Shown: positions 7,854 through 16,515, numbered from the stretch's first letter. The stretch is DNA of 64,000 bases from Psychromicrobium silvestre (GCF_013408295.1 NZ_JACBYQ010000002.1:62001-126000); one strand, 5' to 3'. The notes: generated from the sequence alone by a model not told the origin. Made by a program: numbers and translations.

Positions 7854-9037
7854 TCTTTTCCTTTCAATACGGTGGGGGACAGTGAAACAGACGTTCTCGC
7901 CGTCCTTCTTTGCGTCGTCGCAGCCGTTCTTTGTCTTCTCGGGCGGCCCATCTGTGGGCGGGGAATAAGCGAACCGCCCTGCGGCCGCGTTGGGTCGTTT
8001 GCTGCCGCAACCGCTGCCTCGACCAGCCCGTGGTCTGGGGAGAGGTGGCAGACCGGGTCTGTTCGAGAGGCGTCCCCGGTGAGTGCAAGAGCCTGGCAGC
8101 GGCAGCCGCCGAAGTCGATTTCCCGGCGTTCACAACTCCGGCAGGGATCTGGCATCCATGCCTCGCCGCGGAACTGTTGAAAAAGCGGAGCCTCTTCCCA
8201 GATCCAGGCCAGCGAGTGTTCGCGCACGGTGGCTGGCGGTAATTCAAGTGAGCGAGCCACCTCATGGGCGACAGGGCAGGGCAGCGCCTCGCCGTTAGGC
8301 ACCACGGTGAAATGCCTGCTGGCCCAGCCATCCATACAGGGCTTGGGGTACTGGCTGTAGTAGTCGGGGATCACATAGATGATTTCCATCCGGCCATCAA
8401 GTCGCTCTCGAGCTTCTCGCACCAGCACTTCCGCGCGCTCCAACTGCTCCCTGCTCGGAAGTAGCTCAGCACGGTTTGGCTCTGCCCAGCCGTAGTACTG
8501 GGTATTTGCCAGTTCGATGCGGTCGGCTTTCATCGCCTCGGCCATATCAAGGATGCCGCCAATCCGGTCGATGTTCTGCCGGTGCAGTACCACATTGAGC
8601 GTGAGTGGCCAGCCCAGTTGTTTGACCAGACTTGCGACCGCCTGTTTCCGCTCAAAGGATTTGGTTCCTGCGATCTGATCGGACAGGGCAGGATCATCGG
8701 CCTGGATACTGAGCTGCACATGATCGAGGCCGGCCTCGCGGAGTTGCTCGGCCCGACGGGCAGAAAGACCGAGCCCGCTGGTGATCAGATTGGTGTAGAG
8801 GCCCAGCTTATTGGCGTACTGCACTAAGTCGACGATGTCGTGGCGCTGCAGCGGCTCGCCGCCCGAGAGGTGCAACTGGAGGACCCCTAGGTCCGCAGCC
8901 TCAGCAAATACACGTTGCCACTCTTCCGTGCTGAGCTCGTCGCGATAGTCGTCGAGTTGCAGCGGATTTGAGCAGTAAGCGCAATGCAGCGGGCATGAGT
9001 AGGTGAGCTCGGCTAGCAGTGCGTAAGGCTTATCCAT
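7850..9037 (-). CDS. pqqE: PqqA peptide cyclase (radical SAM)
   Basis: 395 residues. The radical-SAM cluster motif C15-x3-C19-x2-C22 is at the N-terminus (SCPLHCAYC), and a SPASM-type cysteine set (CRSCERREIDFGGCRC ... DPVC) is at the C-terminus for auxiliary iron-sulfur clusters. The family forms the first Glu-Tyr carbon-carbon bond in PqqA. It overlaps pqqD by 8 nt and the membrane-protein gene by 4 nt. The last ~50 residues (RRQRTAATTQRRTARTS) are basic and not part of the usual PqqE core. It is the only pqqE in the window and must serve both pqqA copies. Confidence 0.97.
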   Translation of the reverse strand: MDKPYALLAELTYSCPLHCAYCSNPLQLDDYRDELSTEEWQRVFAEAADLGVLQLHLSGGEPLQRHDIVDLVQYANKLGLYTNLITSGLGLSARRAEQLREAGLDHVQLSIQADDPALSDQIAGTKSFERKQAVASLVKQLGWPLTLNVVLHRQNIDRIGGILDMAEAMKADRIELANTQYYGWAEPNRAELLPSREQLERAEVLVREARERLDGRMEIIYVIPDYYSQYPKPCMDGWASRHFTVVPNGEALPCPVAHEVARSLELPPATVREHSLAWIWEEAPLFQQFRGEAWMPDPCRSCERREIDFGGCRCQALALTGDASRTDPVCHLSPDHGLVEAAVAAANDPTRPQGGSLIPRPQMGRPRRQRTAATTQRRTARTSVSLSPTVLKGKE

Positions 9038-9308
9038 GGTCTACCTCCATGCCATGCTTGGTGACGAGAGCCGCCACGAAGCGTTGGACGTCGCCATCGG
9101 CGACTTGGTCGTATTGGCCGCGCAGTTCGGCCCTGATCTCTGCGATTGTCCGCTGGCCGTCGCACAACTCCACGATTGCGGCGCCAGTGGCATTGATGGC
9201 CCAAATTGTCTCGGGTGAGAGCAGCGCGTGTTCCCCGCGTGCGGCGTTAAAGACCAGACGCACGTGCGGCGCCAACCGTGGCCGGGCCGTCTCGTCAACG
9301 CGGTCCAT
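9030..9308 (-). CDS. pqqD: PQQ biosynthesis peptide chaperone PqqD
   Basis: 92 residues with the PqqD winged-helix pattern: RPRLAPHVRLVF, then LLSPETIWAINATGAAIVELCDGQRTIAEI. The protein binds PqqA and delivers it to PqqE. ATG 9308 (MDRVDETARP) gives the standard length and overlaps the end of pqqC by 14 nt; a longer open frame to 9422 is the extension of this frame inside pqqC. It is separate from pqqC, whereas some species fuse the two. Confidence 0.95.
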   Translation of the reverse strand: MDRVDETARPRLAPHVRLVFNAARGEHALLSPETIWAINATGAAIVELCDGQRTIAEIRAELRGQYDQVADGDVQRFVAALVTKHGMEVDHG

Positions 9309-9987
9309 AGGCCTGGTCAATCGAATCGAGCATGCTCCACAGCACGTCACACTTGAAGGACAAGGCTGCCACTGCGGCTGCTTGGGTTTCCGGGGTGATG
9401 CAGTGCTTCCGTACCACCTCAAGACCGTGCTCCGAGTCGCGAGGTGCCTGGGTGAGACGAGACCGGAAATAGGCGAGGCCCGCTGGGTCGATCCAGGTGT
9501 AGTAGCGCTCGAATGCCGCGAGCCGCTGGGCCATCAGGTTAGGTGCGAACAACTCGGTCAGCGAGGAAGCCACCGCTTCCACCCACGGCTTGGTTCGGGT
9601 GAAGGTGACATAAGCGTCGACGGCGAACCGCACTCCCGGGAGCAGGTGACGGGAGTCCTCGACCTCCTCGCGGGACAGGCCAACGGCTTCGCCTAGACGC
9701 AGCCACGATTCAATCCCGCCAGTTCCCTCGGTGGTGCCGTCGTGGTCAATAATGCGTTGGACCCAGCGACGCCGTACCTCGCGGTCCGGACAACTGCTAA
9801 GGACCGCTCCGTCCTTCCGGGGAATGTTCTCCTGGTAGTAGAAGCGATTGGCGACCCACCCGCGGATCTCCTCCGGACTGGACTGCCCCTCGTTCATCCG
9901 CTGATGAAAGGGATGCTCACTGTGGTACTGCTTGGCATGCGTGCGGAGCTTTTCCTCGAGTTCATCGGGGGTGAGTACTGCCGTCAT
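9295..9987 (-). CDS. pqqC: pyrroloquinoline-quinone synthase PqqC
   Basis: 230-residue all-helical oxidase of the TenA-like fold, close to the usual 230-250. It catalyses the last ring closure and eight-electron oxidation to PQQ. Recognisable stretches are YHSEHPFHQRMNEGQ near the N-terminus, NRFYYQENIPRKDGA and the conserved WVQRIIDHDG. It lies 9 nt downstream of pqqB and overlaps pqqD. Confidence 0.96.
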   Translation of the reverse strand: MTAVLTPDELEEKLRTHAKQYHSEHPFHQRMNEGQSSPEEIRGWVANRFYYQENIPRKDGAVLSSCPDREVRRRWVQRIIDHDGTTEGTGGIESWLRLGEAVGLSREEVEDSRHLLPGVRFAVDAYVTFTRTKPWVEAVASSLTELFAPNLMAQRLAAFERYYTWIDPAGLAYFRSRLTQAPRDSEHGLEVVRKHCITPETQAAAVAALSFKCDVLWSMLDSIDQAYGPR

Positions 9988-9996
9988 CTTTGCTCC

Positions 9997-10890
9997 TTAG
10001 ATCTCTAGTTCCAAACCGTCCACACCGACCTCCATGCCCTGCCGGTCCAGGTGTTGTCGTTCCGGCGAGTCGTCGAGCAAGATCGGATTGGTGTTATTGA
10101 TGTGGATGTAAATTTTGCGATCAATGGGTAGTGGCGAAAGCAACTCAAGGCTGCCGCCTGGCCCATCGATAGGTACATGTCCCATCTCCCGCGATGTCTT
10201 GTTAGCCAAACCAAGGCTGGGCATCTCGTCATCGCGCCAGCAGGTGCCGTCGATGAGCAAGACGGAGCAGTCCGCCAGTTGCTCGAGGATCTCGGGAGAG
10301 AGCTGCTGCACGCAAGGGAGATAGACCAAGCTACGACGGCTGGTGCTATCGGTGATGCGGTAGCCCACTACCCGACCGCTCGATGCGGCACCGGGGAAGC
10401 GCATCCGTTTCTCCGTGGGGACGTCAAACGCGCTATAAAACAACTTCTCACCTAGCGCCACCTCGGTACCGTGGACGACCGGGCGCCAGGTGACCGGGCA
10501 GTACGCTTCAAGCGTCCGTAGTATCCCGGTCCCGGTGGTGAGGGTTTCGTGTACCGACTCCGTCGCGTGCACCTCAAGTCCTAGGCCCTCCCGCATCAAG
10601 AGTAGGCCGATCGTGTGGTCGAGCTCGGCGTCGGTAAGCAGCACTGACTGAAACCGAATCACCGTACCGTCGTCTGGGTGCAAGGCTGGGAAGGATTCAA
10701 TTTGCGACTGGATGTCTGGTGAGGCGTTGAGGAGGAACCACTGTTCCCTATCAGCGCTCACTGCGATGGACGATTGAGAGCGTGCGACGCTGGGCCGCGA
10801 ACCGCTCCGGACTGCTCGGCATTGTGGGCAGGCGCAGTTCCACTGTGGTGAGCTTCCGCCGGCTGCTGATCCTAGGATGCGGATCCACAT
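9997..10890 (-). CDS. pqqB: PqqB, MBL-fold oxidase
   Basis: 297 residues of the metallo-beta-lactamase fold. It starts [21 protein letters not shown] with the usual CxxC (CPQC), and LTDAELDHTIGL is the metal-binding region. PqqB hydroxylates the cross-linked intermediate before PqqC acts. ATG 10890 was chosen because it gives the family start; an open frame upstream runs through the pqqA-pqqB gap. The first 43 bp of this gene lie inside the inverted repeat, whose outer edge (10847) cuts the gene. This is the intact copy. Confidence 0.95.
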   Translation of the reverse strand: MWIRILGSAAGGSSPQWNCACPQCRAVRSGSRPSVARSQSSIAVSADREQWFLLNASPDIQSQIESFPALHPDDGTVIRFQSVLLTDAELDHTIGLLLMREGLGLEVHATESVHETLTTGTGILRTLEAYCPVTWRPVVHGTEVALGEKLFYSAFDVPTEKRMRFPGAASSGRVVGYRITDSTSRRSLVYLPCVQQLSPEILEQLADCSVLLIDGTCWRDDEMPSLGLANKTSREMGHVPIDGPGGSLELLSPLPIDRKIYIHINNTNPILLDDSPERQHLDRQGMEVGVDGLELEI

Positions 10891-10979
10891 TGCTGTTGAC
10901 GTCCTTTCGGGGTGGTGCTGGTGGGGTGCCTGGCCGTTGTTGGGTTGTGGCACCCCACCAGTTGGTACTGCTTTTGGTG

Positions 10980-11081
10980 TTACTTTTCGAGGATGGCCAC
11001 GTAGGCGGTGACCTCGGCAGAGACACGGATTTCTTTGAGCGTGGGAGCTTCCCAGTGCTGCGGTGTGTGTTTGGTGTTCAT
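10980..11081 (-). CDS. pqqA: PQQ precursor peptide PqqA (copy 1)
   Basis: 33 residues, starting [18 protein letters not shown]. It has the diagnostic E-x3-Y motif (E23 and Y27 in AEVTAYVA), whose Glu and Tyr side chains become PQQ. It sits between the dehydrogenase gene and pqqB, as in many pqq operons. A ribosome site (AAGGAA) lies close upstream. Identical to copy 2 on the plus strand. Confidence 0.95.
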   Translation of the reverse strand: MNTKHTPQHWEAPTLKEIRVSAEVTAYVAILEK

Positions 11082-11124
11082 GTTTCCTTGGTTCCTTTCA
11101 GTTCTCGTGTGTGGTGGTGTGGGG

Positions 11125-12810
11125 TTAGCTGGGGAGAGCGAAAGCGATCAGCGCGCTGCCGTGGCCCGCGCCGAGCATTCCGGGAATGATGCCTTCGAGC
11201 CATCCGCCCCAACCCACGGGAACGACGACGTATTGCTTACCGTCAACGCTGTAGGTCGAGCAGCTACCGTGGTGTCCGCTACCACACTGGAATTCCCATA
11301 GCTTCTCGCCCGTGCGGGAATCTAGCGCGACGAACTCACCCGTGGGAGTGCCCGCGAAGACTAGATCGCCTGCGGTAGCGAGCACGGACGCTGCCATGGG
11401 GTAATCGATACGCCAACGCCACTTCTCTTCACCGTGGGTATCGAACGCGCTGACCGATCCAGCCATGTCATCGATGTCCACCTGAACAGCAGCCCCCCAA
11501 TACGGCATGCTCTCTTTGAACTCCCGACGACGACGGGTCGCGGTAGCACCCACGTCGGCTACAGGCACGTAGAACATTTCGGTCTTGGGACTATACGCTG
11601 CGTGCGTCCATTCCTTCGCACCAGCCGGGCCGGGGTAGAAGTGAACGGGCTCGCCCTCTTTGTCCGGGTACTTCCGGGGAGTCACTTTCCCGTCTCGAGT
11701 GATGACGCCCCAATCGATCCGGTCCACGAAGGGAGTGACGTGTTGAAGTTCACCGTTAGTACGGTCCAACACGAAGAAGTAGCCGTTCTTATCGAAGTGA
11801 CCCAGCAACTTCTTGCCGTCACGTTCGAACAGTGTCATCTCCATCGTGGAGTCGTAGTCCCACAAATCATGCGGAGTGAACTGATAGTGCCACTTGATCT
11901 CACCAGAATCGACATCTAGCGCGACAACACTGTCGGTATAGAGGTTGTCTCCCGGACGAACCTCACCATCGAAATCAGGGGCCGGGTTACCGGTGCCCGC
12001 GTAATACAAGTTGGTCTCCGGGTCATACGTCCCCGTGACCCAGTGGTTCGCACCACCACGAGCCCAAGCCTCACCATCAGCAGGCCAGGTCTCTGATCCC
12101 GGCTCGCCCGGCTTGGGCACGGTGTAAGTACGCCAGCGCTGCTCACCGGTCTCCAAGTCCCAAGCATCGATGTGGCCACGCACACCGAACTCGCCACCAG
12201 CACTACCGGTGATGAGGAAGTCCTTGATGACCGTCGGCGCGATCGAGGCGCTTTCCCCAGCACGCACATCACCGATGGTCTTCTGCCAGACCTTCTTACC
12301 GTTCGTCGCATCCAACGCCAGTAACTGGGCGTTCGGAGTGACGAAGTAGACCTTCCCGTTAGCCACCGCGCACCCACGATTAACGTTGCCGCAGCACAGC
12401 GAAACATCGAAAGGCACCGCGTGCTTATAACGCCACAGTTCCTGACCCGATACCGCGTCAAGAGCCCAGAACCAACCATCCCAACCCGTGACGTACATGA
12501 CGCCATCAACGATCACAGGACAGGTCTCAAACGCGTACGTCGAAGCGCCCGCGATCTGGCCCGACTGCCCCGCCTGGAAAATCCAGGCCGGACTGATCTT
12601 GCTCACGTTCTCAGTATTAATCTGATCCAGCAGACTGTAACGCTGCCCGTCATAAGCACCGTAGTACGTCAACCAGTTCTGCGACTCCGAACGCGCGTTC
12701 AAAAGACGGTCGTAATTGATGTTGTCCGTCACCGCAGGCGCGGTACCAGTCACAGCACTCAACGCGCTATGGTCAATTGCCTCTCCGGCATCTACATATT
12801 CGATTGTCAT
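11125..12810 (-). CDS. PQQ-dependent alcohol/methanol-type dehydrogenase, lanthanide-type (copy 1)
   Basis: 561-residue eight-bladed quinoprotein. Visible landmarks are the adjacent cysteines C139-C140 over PQQ, E207 in GGEFGVRG (metal ligand), N275 in GTGNP and catalytic D318 in WDYD. D320, two residues after the catalytic Asp, is the extra acid that marks lanthanide-dependent enzymes (XoxF, PedH); calcium enzymes usually have Ala or Ser there. There is no signal peptide, and an in-frame stop 7 codons upstream of ATG rules out an extension. Family members are normally periplasmic or exported, so location is an open question. Neighbouring pqqA and pqqB show that the cofactor is made by the same operon. 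Confidence 0.93.
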   Translation of the reverse strand: MTIEYVDAGEAIDHSALSAVTGTAPAVTDNINYDRLLNARSESQNWLTYYGAYDGQRYSLLDQINTENVSKISPAWIFQAGQSGQIAGASTYAFETCPVIVDGVMYVTGWDGWFWALDAVSGQELWRYKHAVPFDVSLCCGNVNRGCAVANGKVYFVTPNAQLLALDATNGKKVWQKTIGDVRAGESASIAPTVIKDFLITGSAGGEFGVRGHIDAWDLETGEQRWRTYTVPKPGEPGSETWPADGEAWARGGANHWVTGTYDPETNLYYAGTGNPAPDFDGEVRPGDNLYTDSVVALDVDSGEIKWHYQFTPHDLWDYDSTMEMTLFERDGKKLLGHFDKNGYFFVLDRTNGELQHVTPFVDRIDWGVITRDGKVTPRKYPDKEGEPVHFYPGPAGAKEWTHAAYSPKTEMFYVPVADVGATATRRRREFKESMPYWGAAVQVDIDDMAGSVSAFDTHGEEKWRWRIDYPMAASVLATAGDLVFAGTPTGEFVALDSRTGEKLWEFQCGSGHHGSCSTYSVDGKQYVVVPVGWGGWLEGIIPGMLGAGHGSALIAFALPS

Positions 12811-12828
12811 CGGTTCAATCCCTTTCTT

Positions 12829-13302
12829 CTATGGGCGAGGCTGGTCGGGGCGATCCAAACGGGCTTCCGGGGGTACTTCGCCCTTCACCACGATCGCGGC
12901 CGTCAAACCACGGCCCTCATCGTTGCCTCCCGGCGAGCTGTACCAGTAGTAACCCGGACCATCCAGAGTCAACTTCGCCTGACCCCTCGAATGGTTCAGC
13001 AACCAGAGAAACTTCTGATCCCCATTACTCGGCAACAAACAAGAATGCGTGTTCTTGTCATCATTGATAACCGTCAACTCAAGATCACCACCATGTGGCA
13101 AAACCAAGATCGCCGGATCCCACGAAACCGAATCTTCCCTGATCCGGATCGTCGCCTCCATCGTGCCGTCAGCACGCTCGGTCGCCGCCTCAATGTTGCC
13201 GGTCGCCAAAACCCGCCCCATCGACGCCTTGTTCTGTCCATCCAAGCCAAACTCAGCCAACAGCTCAGATCGTTCGTCATTAATCACTTCAGTAGCCGTC
13301 AC
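12829..13302 (-). CDS. PQQ-associated cupredoxin-like protein, MSMEG_3727-like (copy 1)
   Basis: 157 residues. The C-terminal half looks like a beta-sandwich of the cupredoxin kind (ILVLPHGGDLELTVIND, then NTHSCLLPS, then GPGYYWYSSPGG). Only the first His and a nearby Cys are present; the usual Cys-His-Met loop at the end is replaced by PGGNDEGRG, so a normal blue-copper site is unlikely. It resembles from memory the small protein encoded beside PQQ dehydrogenases in mycobacteria (MSMEG_3727 family). GTG 13302 is preceded by GAGGAG. There is no signal peptide. It lies 18 nt before the dehydrogenase gene, so it is a likely partner or electron acceptor. Confidence 0.75.
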   Translation of the reverse strand: MTATEVINDERSELLAEFGLDGQNKASMGRVLATGNIEAATERADGTMEATIRIREDSVSWDPAILVLPHGGDLELTVINDDKNTHSCLLPSNGDQKFLWLLNHSRGQAKLTLDGPGYYWYSSPGGNDEGRGLTAAIVVKGEVPPEARLDRPDQPRP

Positions 13303-13371
13303 TAGACACCTCCTCAATCGTGAAATCAAATACGCGTCACACGCACTCGAACCCCTCGCGTAACAGGCATA

Positions 13372-13399
13372 TTCATAGTCCACTCACTCATCCGAGCAA
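13372..13399 (-). promoter_or_regulatory. candidate promoter of the leftward PQQ operon
   Basis: TTGCTC, a 16 nt spacer and TATGAA stand about 70 bp upstream of the GTG start. This is the mirror image of 14241-14268 in the right arm. The -10 is acceptable and the -35 is weak. Confidence 0.4.
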
Positions 13400-13531
13400 G
13401 TTCCGTAACCGTATGTTCACTTCAAACCAACAACCAGACACAACCGCCGAACCGACCTAGCCCACCGCTCACCCCCCACAACACACCGCTCACAACGAGA
13501 CCCACATCACACCCCACCACCCAACAAACCC

Positions 13532-14108
13532 AGATTTCAGGAAACGTTTGCCTGCCGGACGTTGCTGCCGATAGAGGTCAGGCTCGACTCATAGCTGGTT
13601 TTGATGGCGGTCGGCAGGGGGGGATGTCCGGTGTAAGCCGCGGTGTGAGGCGGCGCAACGCACTGGCCGTCAATGTTGAGGGCCAGTATTCCCGGTAGGT
13701 GAGCCCAAGTTAGCAAGGTAGACATGTGCGTTGAATAAGGATCAGCACGGAGATCCACGTAAGCGACCCGGTTATTGAATGGGTGGCGGCGCAGTCGATT
13801 CTCTAACCAGGAATCTGCAACTGCACGAGATCTCTCTCCAGCGTGAACACGGTGTCGGTCTTTGACGAATTGATCAGCTGATCCGCAGGTTGCCACGGAA
13901 TTCACCCAGTCGGCCAAGGATGAGGGGCTAAGTCTGCTGCCCCCGGCTCGGGCGCGGCTGCCAACACAGAGGCCGGTACGTTTCTCCGAACGAGCGGCTG
14001 CCTGGCTGCATGAATGCAAGGATCTCCTGCCCCGCGTCTTCGCGGTCTCTTGTCTAGTTCAGGGCTCCATACACAGTGCTCCAAATTGCTCCAATGGGGT
14101 CATAGTGC
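13532..14108. other. 577 bp unique spacer between the inverted-repeat arms
   Basis: A minus-strand frame of 160 codons (13537-14019) is open, but it has no ribosome site, runs to the exact edge of the repeat and resembles no family I know. The part reading HPFNNRVAYVDLRADPYSTHMS looks more protein-like than the rest, so it may be a decayed gene fragment. No inverted terminal ends, recombinase sites or RNA genes were seen. The two PQQ operons point outward from this spacer. Confidence 0.55.
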
Positions 14109-14139
14109 GGGTTTGTTGGGTGGTGGGGTGTGATGTGGG
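14109..14139 (+). other. G-quadruplex-type motif at the inner edge of the right arm
   Basis: Four G-tracts of 3-4 (14109, 14118, 14125, 14137) are separated by loops of 6, 4 and 8 nt. More G-runs follow (GGGGGG near 14165). The mirror copy on the minus strand of the left arm spans 13501-13531. The next ~100 bp are nearly all G and T on this strand. Confidence 0.5.
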
Positions 14140-14240
14140 TCTCGTTGTGAGCGGTGTGTTGTGGGGGGTGAGCGGTGGGCTAGGTCGGTTCGGCGGTTGT
14201 GTCTGGTTGTTGGTTTGAAGTGAACATACGGTTACGGAAC

Positions 14241-14268
14241 TTGCTCGGATGAGTGAGTGGACTATGAA
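14241..14268 (+). promoter_or_regulatory. candidate promoter of the rightward PQQ module
   Basis: TTGCTC, 16 nt, TATGAA, about 70 bp before the GTG start. Because this lies inside the repeat, both dehydrogenase copies should respond to the same signals. Confidence 0.4.
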
Positions 14269-14337
14269 TATGCCTGTTACGCGAGGGGTTCGAGTGCGTG
14301 TGACGCGTATTTGATTTCACGATTGAGGAGGTGTCTA

Positions 14338-14811
14338 GTGACGGCTACTGAAGTGATTAATGACGAACGATCTGAGCTGTTGGCTGAGTTTGGCTTGGAT
14401 GGACAGAACAAGGCGTCGATGGGGCGGGTTTTGGCGACCGGCAACATTGAGGCGGCGACCGAGCGTGCTGACGGCACGATGGAGGCGACGATCCGGATCA
14501 GGGAAGATTCGGTTTCGTGGGATCCGGCGATCTTGGTTTTGCCACATGGTGGTGATCTTGAGTTGACGGTTATCAATGATGACAAGAACACGCATTCTTG
14601 TTTGTTGCCGAGTAATGGGGATCAGAAGTTTCTCTGGTTGCTGAACCATTCGAGGGGTCAGGCGAAGTTGACTCTGGATGGTCCGGGTTACTACTGGTAC
14701 AGCTCGCCGGGAGGCAACGATGAGGGCCGTGGTTTGACGGCCGCGATCGTGGTGAAGGGCGAAGTACCCCCGGAAGCCCGTTTGGATCGCCCCGACCAGC
14801 CTCGCCCATAG
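14338..14811 (+). CDS. PQQ-associated cupredoxin-like protein, MSMEG_3727-like (copy 2)
   Basis: Identical in sequence to copy 1 at 12829-13302 (157 residues, GTG start behind GAGGAG, His and Cys in NTHSC but no downstream Cys-His-Met copper loop). It opens the rightward module and lies 18 nt before dehydrogenase copy 2. The role as dehydrogenase partner is inferred from constant pairing, here doubled. Confidence 0.75.
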   Translation: MTATEVINDERSELLAEFGLDGQNKASMGRVLATGNIEAATERADGTMEATIRIREDSVSWDPAILVLPHGGDLELTVINDDKNTHSCLLPSNGDQKFLWLLNHSRGQAKLTLDGPGYYWYSSPGGNDEGRGLTAAIVVKGEVPPEARLDRPDQPRP

Positions 14812-14829
14812 AAGAAAGGGATTGAACCG

Positions 14830-16515
14830 ATGACAATCGAATATGTAGATGCCGGAGAGGCAATTGACCATAGCGCGTTGAGTGCTGTGACTGGTACCGC
14901 GCCTGCGGTGACGGACAACATCAATTACGACCGTCTTTTGAACGCGCGTTCGGAGTCGCAGAACTGGTTGACGTACTACGGTGCTTATGACGGGCAGCGT
15001 TACAGTCTGCTGGATCAGATTAATACTGAGAACGTGAGCAAGATCAGTCCGGCCTGGATTTTCCAGGCGGGGCAGTCGGGCCAGATCGCGGGCGCTTCGA
15101 CGTACGCGTTTGAGACCTGTCCTGTGATCGTTGATGGCGTCATGTACGTCACGGGTTGGGATGGTTGGTTCTGGGCTCTTGACGCGGTATCGGGTCAGGA
15201 ACTGTGGCGTTATAAGCACGCGGTGCCTTTCGATGTTTCGCTGTGCTGCGGCAACGTTAATCGTGGGTGCGCGGTGGCTAACGGGAAGGTCTACTTCGTC
15301 ACTCCGAACGCCCAGTTACTGGCGTTGGATGCGACGAACGGTAAGAAGGTCTGGCAGAAGACCATCGGTGATGTGCGTGCTGGGGAAAGCGCCTCGATCG
15401 CGCCGACGGTCATCAAGGACTTCCTCATCACCGGTAGTGCTGGTGGCGAGTTCGGTGTGCGTGGCCACATCGATGCTTGGGACTTGGAGACCGGTGAGCA
15501 GCGCTGGCGTACTTACACCGTGCCCAAGCCGGGCGAGCCGGGATCAGAGACCTGGCCTGCTGATGGTGAGGCTTGGGCTCGTGGTGGTGCGAACCACTGG
15601 GTCACGGGGACGTATGACCCGGAGACCAACTTGTATTACGCGGGCACCGGTAACCCGGCCCCTGATTTCGATGGTGAGGTTCGTCCGGGAGACAACCTCT
15701 ATACCGACAGTGTTGTCGCGCTAGATGTCGATTCTGGTGAGATCAAGTGGCACTATCAGTTCACTCCGCATGATTTGTGGGACTACGACTCCACGATGGA
15801 GATGACACTGTTCGAACGTGACGGCAAGAAGTTGCTGGGTCACTTCGATAAGAACGGCTACTTCTTCGTGTTGGACCGTACTAACGGTGAACTTCAACAC
15901 GTCACTCCCTTCGTGGACCGGATCGATTGGGGCGTCATCACTCGAGACGGGAAAGTGACTCCCCGGAAGTACCCGGACAAAGAGGGCGAGCCCGTTCACT
16001 TCTACCCCGGCCCGGCTGGTGCGAAGGAATGGACGCACGCAGCGTATAGTCCCAAGACCGAAATGTTCTACGTGCCTGTAGCCGACGTGGGTGCTACCGC
16101 GACCCGTCGTCGTCGGGAGTTCAAAGAGAGCATGCCGTATTGGGGGGCTGCTGTTCAGGTGGACATCGATGACATGGCTGGATCGGTCAGCGCGTTCGAT
16201 ACCCACGGTGAAGAGAAGTGGCGTTGGCGTATCGATTACCCCATGGCAGCGTCCGTGCTCGCTACCGCAGGCGATCTAGTCTTCGCGGGCACTCCCACGG
16301 GTGAGTTCGTCGCGCTAGATTCCCGCACGGGCGAGAAGCTATGGGAATTCCAGTGTGGTAGCGGACACCACGGTAGCTGCTCGACCTACAGCGTTGACGG
16401 TAAGCAATACGTCGTCGTTCCCGTGGGTTGGGGCGGATGGCTCGAAGGCATCATTCCCGGAATGCTCGGCGCGGGCCACGGCAGCGCGCTGATCGCTTTC
16501 GCTCTCCCCAGCTAA
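14830..16515 (+). CDS. PQQ-dependent alcohol/methanol-type dehydrogenase, lanthanide-type (copy 2)
   Basis: Identical to copy 1 at 11125-12810: 561 residues, C139-C140, E207, N275, D318 and D320, no signal peptide. In this copy the gene is followed by a second pqqA and a truncated pqqB, then katG, rather than by the maturation genes. PQQ for this enzyme must come from pqqB-E on the other arm. The substrate is not readable from sequence; primary alcohols are the family norm. Confidence 0.93.
   Translation: MTIEYVDAGEAIDHSALSAVTGTAPAVTDNINYDRLLNARSESQNWLTYYGAYDGQRYSLLDQINTENVSKISPAWIFQAGQSGQIAGASTYAFETCPVIVDGVMYVTGWDGWFWALDAVSGQELWRYKHAVPFDVSLCCGNVNRGCAVANGKVYFVTPNAQLLALDATNGKKVWQKTIGDVRAGESASIAPTVIKDFLITGSAGGEFGVRGHIDAWDLETGEQRWRTYTVPKPGEPGSETWPADGEAWARGGANHWVTGTYDPETNLYYAGTGNPAPDFDGEVRPGDNLYTDSVVALDVDSGEIKWHYQFTPHDLWDYDSTMEMTLFERDGKKLLGHFDKNGYFFVLDRTNGELQHVTPFVDRIDWGVITRDGKVTPRKYPDKEGEPVHFYPGPAGAKEWTHAAYSPKTEMFYVPVADVGATATRRRREFKESMPYWGAAVQVDIDDMAGSVSAFDTHGEEKWRWRIDYPMAASVLATAGDLVFAGTPTGEFVALDSRTGEKLWEFQCGSGHHGSCSTYSVDGKQYVVVPVGWGGWLEGIIPGMLGAGHGSALIAFALPS

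Larger units (their letters stand above)
10847..13531. repeat. left arm of a 2,685 bp inverted repeat
   Basis: Position x here equals the complement of position 27640-x in the right arm (14109-16793). Every stretch I compared matched perfectly, including non-coding DNA, and all encoded proteins are identical. The arm holds the promoter, the PQQ-associated protein gene, the dehydrogenase gene, pqqA and 14 codons plus one base of pqqB. At the outer edge the sequences part after GCGGAAGCTCACC, and at the inner edge after ACAAACCC. No terminal repeats, target duplication or transposase are visible. Confidence 0.97.

Noticed and set aside
12421-13305. 294-codon plus-strand frame, mirrored at 14335-15219
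   Set aside because: Antisense to the dehydrogenase and PQQ-associated genes. It appears twice only because the DNA is duplicated.
13537-14019. 160-codon minus-strand frame in the spacer as a gene
   Set aside because: No ribosome site, no family resemblance, and it ends at the repeat edge. Described under the spacer instead.
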